Part shown: one piece after another, positions 22,180-33,833 of the stretch
How the letters are laid out: the number at the start of each line of letters is the position of its first letter
How positions within the stretch are numbered: position 1 is the stretch's first letter
Assembly: GCA_021018995.1 (NCBI GenBank)
Contig: CM037596.1
Span: 90,961,184-91,025,183 of the forward strand
Origin: Chloranthus sessilifolius
Taxonomy: Eukaryota; Streptophyta; Magnoliopsida; Chloranthales; Chloranthaceae
Length of the DNA: 64,000 nucleotides
Direction of reading: 5' to 3'
Translations under genes and position numbers: made by a program
The notes under the pieces: model-generated
Told to the model about the DNA's origin: nothing
Databases searched by the model: none
What the model saw: the letters and a program-made list of their open reading frames with translations, nothing else

Positions 22180-22574
22180 TTATGGAAATTGCTCGCGAAT
22201 CTCCGCTTCACTCTCCCATGTGGCTTCCTCTGAAGAATGGTTCCGCCACTTCACGAGTACTAAGGGAATGCTCTTTGTCCGTAAGATTTGTTCTTTACGA
22301 TCCAAGATTCGTATCGATTCCTCAACCAAGGATAGGTCTTCTTGGAGCTCAATGGGCTGGTAGTCCAATACGTGTGTCGGGTCCTTAACATATCTTCGTA
22401 ACATGGACACATGAAACACGTTGTGTATTTCCGATAGCTGCGGTGGCAAGACTACTCGATAGGCAACCTCCCCGACTCGGCCCAATACCTCGAAAGGTCC
22501 AACATAGCGCAGACTCAGCTTCCCACGCTTCCCAAAATGCATCACGCCTTTTGTAGGAGAGATTTTGACAAATA
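22180..22574 (-). pseudogene. Integrase C-terminus of D with chromodomain-like tail
   Basis: On the minus strand it reads FVKISPTKGVMHFGKRGKLS, then RYVGPFEVLGRVGEVAYRV (the GPY/F module), HNVFHVSMLRRY, and a tail ILDRKEQILRT..LVKWRN..EEATWE. This is the shortened chromodomain type of Tekay/Del chromoviruses, thought to direct integration to heterochromatin. It is separated from the rest of integrase by E. A stop follows at EQFP, slightly earlier than in C (which ends YPNLFKDTN). The open frame that runs on upstream into E sequence is a chance fusion. Confidence 0.85.
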
Positions 22575-22579
22575 CGTTA
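22575..22579 (+). repeat. Left target-site duplication of E (CGTTA)
   Basis: CGTTA precedes TGTAATGACC and recurs at 27105-27109 after ..GTCGTGACA. Removing E and one copy rejoins D's integrase. Confidence 0.92.
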
Positions 22580-22670
22580 TGTAATGACCCTGATTTTTTT
22601 TCTTTATTAATGTAGAAGTACCCGAAACTCATCACTACAGGTACGTAATTTTCGAGGACGAAAATATTAT

Positions 22671-22683
22671 AAGGAGGGGAGAA
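22671..22683 (+). other. Polypurine tract of E
   Basis: AAGGAGGGGAGAA directly before TGTAACAACC, following GACGAAAATATTAT. It matches the layout before the 3' LTRs of C and D. Confidence 0.8.
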
Positions 22684-23007
22684 TGTAACAACCCGAATTT
22701 TTGAACTTTCTTTTATTGGTGTTAGATTGTGTTTTATACCTTGCATGGTGTTAGTGCTCTACACCGGAACCTACCCTAGTTGAGAAAATACACATTTTGA
22801 TTTTTTAGAGGTATTATATTTAAAATTGTCTTTATTTGACACAAGTTGTGTTGTAGCCTAGTGGTTGAAAGGCTTTGGATATAGATAAGAGGTCTAAGGA
22901 TCAAACCTTGCTACGTGAGTTTTAAACCTTTATTTTAAACTTTGAATTAAAAGCCTATACACCCTTATTTGGTGCGACCGCTTAGCACTAAATTAATGCC
23001 CATATAT

Positions 23008-23015
23008 TATAAATA
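23008..23015 (+). promoter_or_regulatory. TATA box of the E LTR
   Basis: TATAAATA about 325 bp into the LTR, followed by leader-like sequence with CCCTAG and CTTCTTC words. Confidence 0.5.
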
Positions 23016-23426
23016 AGAAAGTTACGGAGAACCCTAAATCATTATTATAAGAATTCTTCTTAAAAACCCTAGCCGTCACTCCATCTTCTTCTCTGGCCAC
23101 CCTTCTTTAAAAACACCCAAATCTCTTTTAAATTTCATGTGTATTCTTCCACAAAGAACACCGTGGTGTTTTTCTGCCGTCAAATCATGGTGGAAGAAGG
23201 CGGCGTAATCATGGACGGATCATCGTGTGGACACCGATCTCTGTCGCCCTAATCGTCGTCGATCTGTCGGTCACGCTTCAAGAGGTGGGTACCCATCCAT
23301 CCATCTCGTCCTCTCAGATCCCGTCGCGTAGGATACGTTCGATCGCGTATCGACGGACTAAATAAAATAAACTTTATTTCACTCTTTATAATATTATTTT
23401 AAAATGAGTAAAGTGGTTAGCATAAA

Positions 23427-23665
23427 TATGATTGCTTATAATCTAATCTTATTGATTTTGCCCTAGATGTGATTGCTTATAATCTAGTCCTATTTATTTT
23501 GCCCTAAATGTGATTGCTTATAATCTAATCTTATTGATTTTGCCCTAGATGTGATTGCTTATAATCTAGTCCTATTTATTTTGCCCTAAATGTGATTGCT
23601 TATAATCTAATTTTATTGATTTTGCCCTAGATGTGATTGCTTGTAATTTAGTCATAATTATTTTC
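23427..23665. repeat. 41-bp tandem repeat, about 5.5 copies
   Basis: The unit is TGTGATTGCTTATAATCTA.. ending TTTTGCCCTA. Two variants (CTAATCTTATTGA and CTAGTCCTATTTA) alternate, giving an 82-bp higher-order period. Confidence 0.9.
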
Positions 23666-24308
23666 CTAATTGTTAATGTTATTATTTTTTTTATACTTTG
23701 TTATTTTAATAATTAAAAATAACACAAATGATTAATACTCTATTCCATCATCCCTCTAGTAAAAGACATTTTATGGACATTATAAAATCGTGAATCTGAG
23801 TTCAAACTAAAAATCTACGCAACCATGATTTAAACCTATAATTTCCTTAAAATTTTTATAATATTTTATATTTTCTAGAAACTAAGCATTTGTATATATA
23901 TATAGACCCATGACCTATTTTAAACATATTTCCAAGTCCAGCGTTTACAAAAGGTCCCATGTAGTATCTAAGACCTTGTTTTAAGGAAAGAGATATTACA
24001 TAGATTATTTTAACATAAGACTCTATGTAATAAAAATCAAGAAGTGACTACATTTATATTAGCAGGCAACAATAAATCTTGCGGTTACTTATCAAAACAA
24101 AAAAATATATACATATATAATTATTTTCCAAGGCTATAATTTTTAAACGATATAAATCATGTAGGCGTGATCAAATTTTAATAAGTAATATTATTATTAA
24201 TATCATGAGGTCTCAATTGAGTATTGACTCTAAAACTAGAGAGCCTACCACGGGATCACCTTATAATGCCCAACGATGGAGTTTGAATTTTCTCCCATGG
24301 GAGGTAAT

Positions 24309-24334
24309 AGATATATATATATATATATATATAT
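24309..24334. repeat. (AT)n microsatellite
   Basis: An uninterrupted AT/TA alternation of about 25 bases, just before ATGGTCGATAGAG. Confidence 0.9.
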
Positions 24335-24412
24335 GGTCGATAGAGAGGATGAGTTAGCACTAAATAAGCAACTTAAGCGTTAGACAACTTCATACTTAGG
24401 TTGCCACGTGGG

Positions 24413-24836
24413 ATTCTGATGTTGGAGGTCTGTGACCCATCTTATGTTGGACCGTGACCCATCTGATGTTGGACTGCGACCGATCTGGTGTTGGTCCATG
24501 ACCCATTTGATGTCGGACCTTGACCCATTTGATGTTGGATCTTGACCCATCTGACGTGGATCGTGACCCATCTGATGTTGGACCGTGACCCATCTGATGT
24601 TGGACTGCGACCCATCTAGTGTTGGTCCGTCACCCATCTGATGTCGGACTTTGACCCATCTGATGTTGGATCTTGACCCATCTGACGTGGATCGTGACCC
24701 ATCTGATGTTGGACCGTGACCCATCTGACGTGGATCGTGACCCATCTGATGTTGGACTTTGACCCATTCGATGTTGGACTTTGGCCCATCTGATTTAGAT
24801 CAGCCCATCTGATTTAGATCAGCCCATCTGATTTCA
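24413..24836. repeat. 21/22-bp minisatellite, about 19 copies
   Basis: The consensus unit is GATGTTGGACCGTGACCCATCT, with a 21-bp variant GACGTGGATCGTGACCCATCT. The end changes to GATTTAGATCAGCCCATCT. The units lie directly end to end without spacers, so this is not CRISPR. An open frame of 121 codons on the minus strand (24380-24745) is a by-product of the repeat. Confidence 0.9.
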
Positions 24837-27104
24837 TTTTATAGGATGGTATTAAATTAATTAAAATATCTTTTACAATATATTATGATATATTTAAAGA
24901 GAAAGTGATTTTAGATAGCAATATAAAATTAATAAATATTATATACTTATATTTTATTATCATATAAAATAAATGTACTTGGTTACTACCTTATTTTAAT
25001 ATTATAAAATTATCTTATAAGATATATGAGTAGTAGTATCCCATGTCAGAGCCTAATTAGTTTCCTTTTTATCGATGGATTGACCTATTAAAATCGATCA
25101 ATCAATCATGAGCCAAACGACAACTTACACCTTATTAAATATGATCTATCGATTTTCATTTTTTTCAATCGATCGATTCTCATCCGAATAGACGACCTGA
25201 TTCACCAAAAAATTTCACTTTTACGACCAAAAAAATTTAGTGCACTTGCACTGCGATCGATGGTCGTGATGTACTTAACTTTAAAAAATAATATTTAATT
25301 TGGGCATTTAATAATGATAAATAATAATATATAAAAGTTTCACTTTTATCGCTTCATATGACCACGATAACATAAAGTGTTAGAACTTCGATGTCTTTAT
25401 GAAACCGAACTCTGACCTTTATGATTATCGAAATCATACTTATAACCATATTCTATAATTATATTGGTGTGGTATGTAAATAAATATAAACATAAATATA
25501 ACCAAAATCTAAGTGTAAACCATTCTGTATGTGTGATACTTTTGTATTTATAATTTAATCAATTTATACGAGTTAGGATATGTTAGATCATGAGTACGAG
25601 AGTGTATGAGATCATGCCTATGCTTGGGCGTGGTGATTCGCTGAGATGGTATCGAAGCGAGAAATACACCGTATTCACATGCCTTACAACTCATGGTGGA
25701 ATGGGACCCATGACGAGTCGGGTGAGTGTGAATTCAGTGTAACCTCGTATACGGTGGCATATACAGCGACCCGATCACCCCGAGTTCAAATATGATAGTA
25801 TGAGCTATGAGTTAAGTTATGAGGTTCGACCATAGGCTTTACCTATGGTGAAGTTTCTTCTACGATCACGTGAAACTCGAAATATTGGCGTCCATGTATG
25901 GATGCAACGCCTCTATGATAGTATGGGCTGTCACACGAAGTACATCCATATTACTACGGAACCTTTTTCTTGGGAAGCGTGAATTAGGAAAGTTGCCCCA
26001 CTATAGTTCCTAGGATTAAGTATAAGAGTATGATAAGATATGAGTATGAGATAAGATAAGCTATAATACGAGTACGATAATAAGACATCGCTGTGTAGGC
26101 CAGCAAAAGATAAAGAACTCCTTCATGCGTAGCCAAGTAAGGGCAACAACAACGTCTTTCAGCCAAGACGGATCTCTGGGAGAGATTATGAGTATGAGTG
26201 TGTTATGAGTGAGTTTGGCCATTATGTCTCCCCATTGGCTGGATGGTGGAGTATGAGTATGACACGAGGGCGTTATGATATGGTGGTATGATACTATGTT
26301 GACCCTCCTATGGTAGCTCGAGCAGCGACTCTGGCACAGGTCGTTTAGGATTTCACGAGTATGTTAGTTACGCTCATGCGATGTACAGACGTATGTGCGA
26401 GAATAATAATAAGACATGGTAGGATATGTTATGAGATATGGTAAGGTACGTTAGGATATGAGTGTCTAGATCATAGTCTTGCATTTATGATATGAGCTTT
26501 ATAATATGCATGTGATTTTGTCATTCTTTTGCTATCTGCTTTGACATATTATATTTATCACTCACAAGATGCACCCACAATGCACCTGAGTAGTATGGGG
26601 TGGATTGGTGGTGTATCCCACTGAGTTTACGTGACTGAGTAAACTCATCCCACGATAATCTAACAGTTGCAGGTGATTACGCTAGTGGAGTAGACGTCGG
26701 TCATCCAGATCCGGCTGACGCTGATTTCATTGATCCCGCGAGTGTTGAGTACCAGGAGGGCTACGGTGCTGATTTCGATCCGAGTGCTGGATATTGATCG
26801 CTGCAGACTTGGTAGTAGATTGGATCCCTATTATTATCATTAATTTTATGATTTCCTTTATCGGATTTGTCTCCAACTTCGAATTATGTTTTATTGATAG
26901 ATTTGTTGATTCTATTGCATTTATTCATTATTTATGACTGCTTTTATTTCCACCTTTATGTGTTGGCTTTCACGGATTTCGTGGAGCCATTATTGCGCGA
27001 GAACTCTGATTAGGTGTATGTCCGCTTAGCATATCCGGGATATGTGTGGGTCATAACTTGGAATTCTAGGCCCTCGGGATGGGGTAGAATTTCGGGTCGT
27101 GACA

Positions 27105-27109
27105 CGTTA
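27105..27109 (+). repeat. Right target-site duplication of E (CGTTA)
   Basis: It pairs with 22575-22579. Confidence 0.92.
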
Positions 27110-28283
27110 TCTCCCACCTTAAACTCAACATGGTTTCTTTTCAGATCAGTGTAGCTCTTCTGACGACTTTGAGCAATGCGTAGTCTCTCACGGATTAACC
27201 GAACTGTCTCGGTTGTATTCTCCACGATCTCGGGACCTAAAATGAGTTTCTCACCCACTTCTTCTCAATTAAGCGGAGACCTGCACCGTCGTCCATACAA
27301 AGCTTCGTAGGGTGCCATGCCGATGCTAGCCTGGTAACTGTTATTGTAGGCGAACTCGATCAGCGGTAAATGTTGGTCCCATGACCCCTGAAAATCTAAC
27401 ATGCAAGCACGTAACATATCTTCTATAATCTGATTCACCCTCTCAGTCTGCCCATCGGTCTGAGGATGGAATGCTATACTATAATCGAGCCTAGAGCCCA
27501 TTCCTTCTTGAAATCGTTGCCAAAACTGAGATGTATACATCGGGTCTCTATCGGATATGATACTGACCGGTATACCATGCAGCCTAACTATCTCCTTGAT
27601 GTATAATTCTGCGAGCTTGTTGGCGGTATACGACGTATTATAAGGAAGGAAGTGTGCAGACTTAGTCAATCGATCCATAATGACCCAGATGGCATTGTAT
27701 TTTCTTAATGTTCTTGGCAATCCCAAAATAAAGTCCATAGAAATGGCCTCCCATTTCCACTCAGGTATCGGTAGTGGTTGCAACAGTCCTGCCGGATTTC
27801 AATGATCCACCTTTACTTGCTGACACACAAGACATCTAGAGACATACACAACGACATCTTTCTTTAAACCTCTCCACCAGAAGCTTTTCTTTAAGTCCTG
27901 GTACATCTTGGTACTGCCAGGGTGAATAGCGTACATAGACTTATGAGCCTCTTCCAAAATAGTGTCCCGAAGCTCAGTACTAGTTGGTACGCATACCCGG
28001 TTTCTAAACAACAAAGTGTCATCATCTTTGATAGAAAAATCTATTTTGCTTCCCCCAATCACATCCCGTCTGATAGCCATAAGTTCATCATCCGTCATCT
28101 GAAGTCTGCGAATGTTCTCATAGAGGGTGGAACGAATCACCAGTGTAGCCATTAACGCACCTGAACCTTTTACGTCAAATCTCATGCTACTTAGAGCCAT
28201 ATCTTCCAATAGATGCCATCTTCACACCCTTGCGGTGAGATGTGATAATTGAGCAGAGAACTTCCGACTTAACGCATCTGCCA
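27110..28283 (-). pseudogene. Integrase of element D (HHCC and core)
   Basis: The minus strand reads the HHCC finger (HKSMYAIHPGSTKMYQDLKK .. CLVCQQVK) at about 27980-27815. The DD35E core follows: SMDFILGLPR, ISDRDPMYTS, then QTDGQTERVNQIIEDML with the catalytic Glu. All three acidic residues remain. Stops at about 27799 and 27262 interrupt it. The stretch ends at FKVGDNV, where E is inserted; the C-terminus is at 22574-22180. Confidence 0.88.
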
Positions 28284-28643
28284 CTACGTTGCTTTCCCGG
28301 GGTGGTACTGGATGGTACAATCATAATCTTTCAAGAACTCCATCCATCGACGCTGTCTCATATTCAACTCCTTTTGTGAGAAGAGATACTTAAGGCTCTT
28401 ATGATCGGTAAATATATTGAAGGTCTCCCCATAAAGGTAATGCCTCCAGATCTTCAGAGCAAAAATCACTGCTGCCAACTCAAGATCATGCGTCGGGTAA
28501 TTCTTCTCATGGTCTTTTAGCTGTCTAGACCCATAAGCAATGACTCTCTCATTCTGGTTAAGCACACAACCTAAACCCCCATATGATGCATCACTGTATA
28601 CTGCAAAGCCTCCCCTGCCTGATGGTATAGCAAGTACTGGCAA
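28284..28643 (-). pseudogene. RNase H of element D
   Basis: The words are [38 protein letters not shown] and [11 protein letters not shown], with the catalytic Asp residues in SDAS and TDHK. A short tandem duplication of GCAAGTACTG (plus strand 28628-28648) disrupts the RT-RNase H junction. Confidence 0.88.
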
Positions 28644-29570
28644 GTACTGGCGCAGTAGTCAATCATTTCTTGAGTTCCTGAAAACTTTGCTCACACTTCT
28701 CTGTCGAATCAAATTTAGTATTCTTCTTCGTAAGTTGTGTAAGAGGACCTGATATCTTGGAGAAGCCCTCCACAAACCTTCTGTAGTATCCTGCCAAACC
28801 GAGGAAACTACGAACCTCCGTAACGGTCTTTGGCTGTTTCCAATTCATCACTGACTCAATCTTTGCTGGGTCAACTGTAATACCGGTCTCAGAGATAACA
28901 TGGCCTAGGAAACTGACCTGCTCAAGCCAAAACTCACACTTACTAAGTTTTGCGTATAACTGATGGTCTCTAAGGGTTTGTAGAGCCACTCGCAGATGTT
29001 GCTCATGTTCTTCTCGCGTCTTTGAATAGATGAGGATGTCATCTACAAAAACTACTACAGACTTGTCCAAATGTGACTTGAATATCCGGTTCATCAAGTC
29101 CATAAATGACGCTTTGTTAACCCAAATGGCATGACCAAGAACTCAGAGTGCCCATATCGGGTCTGAACGCCTCTCCGAATGTCTTAGACTTAACTTTCAA
29201 GCGATGGTAGCTCAATTTCAAGTCGATCTTCGAGAAGAACCTTGCTCCTTGTAACTGATCGAACAGATCATCAATTCTTGGAAGTGGATAACGGTTCTTA
29301 ATTGTCAACTTATTTAGCTGGCGGTAATTGATGCAAAGCCGCATTAAACCGTCTTTCTTCTTTACAAATAGAACCGGTGCTCCCTAGGGTGACACACTCG
29401 ATCTAATAAAGCCCTTATCTAGCAGTTCCTGAAGCTTCTCCTTCAACTCTTTCAATTCTGCAGGCGCCATTCGATACGGAGCTTTTGATACTGGTTCAGT
29501 ACCCGGCGCTAACTCAATTACAAACTCAATCTCCCTGTCAGGTGGTAATCTCGGTAGATATTCAGGAAAA
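28644..29570 (-). pseudogene. Reverse transcriptase of element D
   Basis: The minus strand reads [20 protein letters not shown], a stop, then [32 protein letters not shown] (first catalytic Asp), and after a frameshift near 29105 [13 protein letters not shown] (the VDD box) with [14 protein letters not shown]. Frameshifts and stops make it inactive. The order and spacing are those of chromovirus RT. Confidence 0.88.
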
Positions 29571-30097
29571 AGAATCTGAATACTCGCAAGCAATCGTAAT
29601 ATCTGCAATATTTTTCTTCTCCTCCTTATGATCTTGCAAGTAGGCCAGATAACCACAACACCCGTTCCTCATCATACGGTATGCTCGAATGGCAGAGATA
29701 AACGGTATCACACAAGATTTGACTCTGCAAAATCGAAAAGATTTTCTCTTCGGCAAGCGGAATGTTACAATCTTTTGAAGACAATCCACGCTCGCATGGT
29801 AAGTAGATAACCAATCCATCCCTAGTATCACGTCGAACCCTTCCATGCTCAAAATGATCAAATCAGCCACTGTCTTGTGGTCTTTGATCATCACAATCAC
29901 TGATTGACACATGGTATCGGTGCTCACTGAGTTGCCCGTAGGAATTGACACTGCCAAGATGAAATCAAGGGCCTTGGGAATGATTCCCAACTTCTCAGCG
30001 AACAATGGCGTAACAAAAGAATGTGTAGACCCAGGGTCTATCAACACTCGTGCTTCGGTTTTGCTTACATCGCTCCCCCGATGCATAAAAATGGTAC
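29562..30097 (-). pseudogene. Aspartic protease of element D
   Basis: The proposed second exon starts at 30097 and enters the frame that gives EARVLIDPGSTHSFVTPLF, the chromovirus protease active site (catalytic Asp in IDPG), then [19 protein letters not shown]. The frame stays open to 29562 but leaves the true reading near the RT start. Confidence 0.85.
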
Positions 30098-30234
30098 CTT
30101 AGTTTAGACAAGCGTTTCAATTAAAAGTTTCTACGCATGTGTGTTCATCCATAACTTATTAACAAAATTTATTAAATATCAAGCAATTATATATAACACA
30201 TAAAATAAGAAGACATCTCAACTTTTAATAATAC
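30098..30234 (-). other. Intron-like gap between gag and protease of D (137 nt)
   Basis: On the minus strand the donor is CAAG/GTATTATT and the acceptor CTAAACTAAG/GTACC. The gap is AT-rich and has stops in the gag frame. Removing it joins gag (ending ..NDVIQ) to protease in phase 1 without a frame change. A similar gap is at the same place in C. Whether it is spliced is inferred. Confidence 0.6.
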
Positions 30235-31490
30235 CTTGGATCACGTCGTTCGATGTTTCGACTTCTTGAGCCATCACGGCATAAGCTTCGACCTTGAGCA
30301 GAGGTCGGTCGATCTCTGAGTAAGAACTAGTTCTTCTCTTGTCCTCCCGAGGGCAATCCTTAACCATGTCCGATTGCGCCACAGAAAACACGCTCGGTGT
30401 TCCTCCTACAATCCTCGGTCTTGTGTGGTTTCCCGCACTTAGGCACATAGTGACCGAAACAAAAGATGGTGCACGAGAGGATCCACAATCGAAGCTCCAC
30501 TAGCATTAGAACCCACGTCGGATTGCACAGGTGATGATGCTGCCAATCTCTGATAAGGGGTCGGTCCAGAAGAAAATGTTGGTCTAGAAAATGCAGGTTG
30601 AATAAGGTTCACTGGCGGCTTTGTAAACTTGGCCCTCTTATTTTCATAAGTACCTGACTGCCCTTGTACAACCCTGTCCTTGTTCGGCTGACTGCTTCTC
30701 AAAAACCACTTTTGAATTTCTTTCTCTGCTATGAGGGCCTTTGACAGTACTCCTCCATATGTTTCCATTTCCCACATAGCCACGCTCTCCTGTATACTCG
30801 GCCTAAGACCCAGCTGAAATTTTCTGGCCTTCATCATATCGGTGGCCACATGTTGAGGTGAAAACCTTGAAAGTCGTGTGAACTCATCTCCATACTCACA
30901 CACTGACATTGTCCCTTGCTTCAGCTCGATGAACTGAACTTCCATCTGATGCCTAACGATCTTGGGAAAGTACTGATAGTTGAACGCTTCGATAAACTCA
31001 GCCCATGTCCAAGGAGTATTGGGATACTCCTGCTCCCGGTGTCTAGCCACGGACTTCCACCATGGTCCAGCCTATCCATCCAGTTTGAAGGTTGCCCATC
31101 TAACCTTCTCGACATAGGTGCACTGAAGCACCTCGAAGATCTTTTCCATCTCATCCAACCAACCTTCAGCTTCCATCGAATTGGCATCCGGAAAAATTTG
31201 GAGGTCTCATCCTCTGAATTCGCAAATCGATGATTGTTGTGTTGTCGGTAAATCAGCTTTGCTTGGGGCGATTGCATGATCTGCTAAGCCATAGATGCGG
31301 TCTGTGAGCAATGTTGGTGGCAGACTTTCCAACACTTGTTCCATTCTTTCACCGACCTCTATCAACTGCTCCTATAGGGAGCATTAGAACCGGATGCGAA
31401 GGCAACTCCCCTTGATGTACCGACACCTTCAGGAATGTCCTCTAAAGGCACCGTCCTACCTCTGCCTCTGCCTCTAAATCTTAGGGCCAT
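30235..31490 (-). pseudogene. gag of element D, broken
   Basis: The start at 31490 (minus) gives MALRFRGRGRGRTVPLEDIP, like the RG-rich start of C. After stops, 31050-30439 reads the gag core (PWTWAEFIEAFNYQYFPKIV, VCEYGDEFTRLSRFSP, GLRPSIQESVAMWE). A degraded zinc-knuckle region (KCGKPHKTEDC, then KDCP) follows near 30440-30350. The end YAVMAQEVETSNDVIQ borders the intron-like gap. Confidence 0.83.
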
Positions 31491-31645
31491 ACTGATCTTT
31501 CATTGTGAACACCACAACATCAGTCAACATTGATTGTAAAGACAATCACAAACAGTACTAGGGATTCTGGACCTAACGACATGACTCTGATGCGAATCAT
31601 CGGGTCACTTGGTTCTCATGGGTCCTTAGAGAATCTAAAAACCAT

Positions 31646-31658
31646 GGCTCTGATACCA
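31646..31658 (-). other. Primer binding site of D (initiator tRNA-Met)
   Basis: The plus strand GGCTCTGATACCA is the exact complement of TGGTATCAGAGCC, two bases from the 5' LTR of D. It fixes the minus orientation. Confidence 0.95.
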
Positions 31659-31660
31659 AC

Positions 31661-33828
31661 TGTGACGACCCGACTTTTCCAATCCCTCAGGTATAAGAAA
31701 GGCCGGTTCGCCAACCTATCAAATAAACGATAAGCCGGACAAACAGGGCACATATCCGAGTAAAGCGCAATAAATATCCATAGCTAAAATAAATGCGGAA
31801 GCAATTAAAAGTAAAGAACCACCGATGATGGCCAACCATCAGAAACATAACTCATGTAAATCAACGTCCAAGTATAAAACTATGATATCCAACTAAAATG
31901 GGCCCACAAATTCAAGTCTAACTCTCACCACAAATAAGAAAATCGAAGTTCTATATCGGGAAAAACTCCTCGGAGGAACCTTAAGCTCTTCCTCAGCACG
32001 TAGTCGGGATCGACCTCACAATGAATTGCCACGCCAAGACTCGAACTCATGACGTATAGTCGAGTGAGCTAACCAACAAAGCTCGAGAAGAAAGACATCT
32101 ACGACATTTTACTTTAACTAATATGGTTTCAAAACAAATATCGAATATAGCTTGTCAAACATATAAGCAGATAATAAATCAATTTAGGTGCGTAAATCAT
32201 ATGTAAGATTTATTTCTAAATGTGTGAAAACATCTAAGAATGATTTCAAGTGTTTTAGTGTCTTAGTTTCTCTAACTTCTATATGCAAAGTTCAGTAATT
32301 CCTGACTTAACCCTCAACTTAAAATACCTCCCGAGTAAACTATATCTCGAGAGCAGGAATATAGCCGATGGGAACCCCTACCTACCATCGTCGTTCATGA
32401 ACCCTTTTTCAGGATGCAACAAGCCCCTACGTAATAAGGGAAACTTGTGCCAGGAAATTGTTCAGGAATTTTTGAGGGGTCGTTCAGGTCAATCATAAAA
32501 TAAATGCAAATACTAATATAAATCAGATGCAAGTCTCTTATACATAGTTCAGGTTCTTGATTTCAGATTTTCAGAGCTTAAGCAGATTCAGGTTTCAGGA
32601 TTCAGGTAGATTTAGATTTTCAGTCATTCATATCAATTTCAGTTTACAGATGTGATTTCAATGGCATATGCAAGTTTAAAGATTTTAATTCAAAATATTC
32701 ATGCGAATTAAAATAAAATACTGTAAAGATGAGATTCTCCTACCAAAACTCGGAGTTATGCGAAGTCAAGCAAAGTCCTATTGATGGCCTCTCGCCCTCA
32801 ATCTACATCACAATATACGTTCATGCATTAAGATAAACTCTAATTACTAATAATATAGACCTATTTAAGCGTTTCCTCAAAAACAAGTCAAAACAGGCAA
32901 GTTGCACTAATCCTAGAATTTGATGTAACATTCTCATATATTTTTAACTATCAAGACGATTGATCCATGAGTTGGTCAAAACATAAAAGTTGTATATTTT
33001 TCTATTAGCTTTCCAACGCAAAAAGAATCGTCTCAATCAGAGTTCGGGACAAAAAGTTATGACTAAAATATCAAGGCAATGTCGAAGTTCGACAATACCT
33101 CGCTCGAGCGATGATAATAGCTCGTTCGAGCGAGCTACAGCGACGCGATTTCACTGGTTTTCACCCGAATCGAAACCCATACATCCCAAAGCAAAACCCA
33201 TGGCTAATCTAATGATTTAATCAAAAAGTTTAATTAAAACGTACCTTTAATCTAAGGATTCCTAGATTAGAAATGGAGCGGAGCGAAAACCGACGGGTTT
33301 CCTCAACGATTCGCGCTGCGATCGATCCCACGAGTTCACAGAGACAACTCCAACACGCCCCTAATGATCTCAACCTCTCCCAATAGCCAACTACGAATCC
33401 AAGGTTGATTCAAGTTCTTTCTAAGGTTTAAGTGCTTTCAACAAGGAGGGTTCTAGAGAAGGAGGTTTTCTAAACCGATCTCCTACGATGATTGAAGAAG
33501 AGAGAAGATGGAGTTTCACACGGTTGGGTAACTATCCTCTCTTAACAAAACCTAGTATAATACGGGAATGCAATTCCTTCTTATAATAGGATTGCTCACA
33601 AAGTAAAACACACACACACATCTAATTTTAAAACTCAAGTCCGGTGTTGAGCGGCTACACTGAGGTCGGTGCACAACTTTCGCACGAGGGTCCAAATGGG
33701 CTCTAAATTAAAATCTGTCCGCACAATCACATCTAGATAAAAATCCAAAACAAATGGTGACGTCGGTTGCCGAGCCGAATACACACACAGGGTCAGTCTA
33801 ACTCGGGTTCAAAATACGGGTCTTTACA
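31661..33828 (-). repeat. 5' LTR of element D
   Basis: 2168 bp, TGTGACGACC to ..GTCTTTACA on the plus strand. It carries the conserved ~100-bp block at 32972-33070 and the CGCTCGAGCG pair at 33098-33136. It matches 19337-21527. Confidence 0.93.
32972..33070 (+). repeat. ~100-bp conserved LTR block, copy in the 5' LTR of D
   Basis: Words include GTCAAAACATAAAAGTTGTA, AGCTTTCCAACG, AATCGTCTCAATC and GAGTTCGGGA. They closely match 54111-54210 in the unrelated LTR of F. The TCGA palindromes follow within 30 bp. Confidence 0.88.
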
Positions 33829-33833
33829 GTGAG
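33829..33833 (+). repeat. Right target-site duplication of D (GTGAG)
   Basis: It pairs with GTGAC at 19332-19336 with one mismatch. Confidence 0.75.

Larger units (their letters stand above)
22580..27104 (+). mobile_element. Element E: internally deleted gypsy element with a 4.4-kb LTR
   Basis: The 4525-bp insert starts TGTAATGACCC and ends ..GGGTCGTGACA. Its first ~40 bp look like an LTR start and resemble the second start at 22684 (TGTAACAACCCG). Between them lie GAGGACGAAAATATTATAAG and a polypurine tract, which is the 3' end of a chromovirus internal region. So nearly all of the 5' LTR and all of gag-pol are gone. It carries no protein-coding gene. Confidence 0.8.
22684..27104 (+). repeat. 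Long LTR of element E (about 4.42 kb)
   Basis: It runs from TGTAACAACCCG to GTCGTGACA, following a polypurine tract. It contains TATAAATA at 23008-23015, 41-bp tandem repeats, an (AT)n tract at 24309-24334, a 21/22-bp tandem array, and a G+C-richer end (about 26560-26810) that is typical of chromovirus R/U5 regions. It may hide a further insertion, but I saw no internal target duplication. Confidence 0.65.
19337..33828 (-). mobile_element. Element D: chromovirus on the minus strand, inserted in the gag of C
   Basis: Read on the minus strand: 5' LTR (33828-31661), tRNA-iMet primer site, gag, intron-like gap, protease, RT, RNase H, integrase (split by E) with chromodomain-like tail, polypurine tract, 3' LTR (21527-19337). 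Without E it is about 10 kb. Its proteins resemble those of C but it has no third ORF. It carries several frameshifts and stops. Confidence 0.92.

Noticed and set aside
22580..22746. N-terminal extension of the D integrase C-terminus frame (minus strand) into E
   Set aside because: The frame runs through E's LTR sequence; it is a chance fusion at the insertion point.
24380..24745. 121-codon open frame on the minus strand with a repetitive MGHGPTSDGSRS-type protein
   Set aside because: It is produced entirely by the 21/22-bp minisatellite inside the LTR of E; there is no start context or family similarity.
24413..24836. Regular short repeats that might suggest a CRISPR array
   Set aside because: Units are directly adjacent without unique spacers, and the context is plant retrotransposon DNA.
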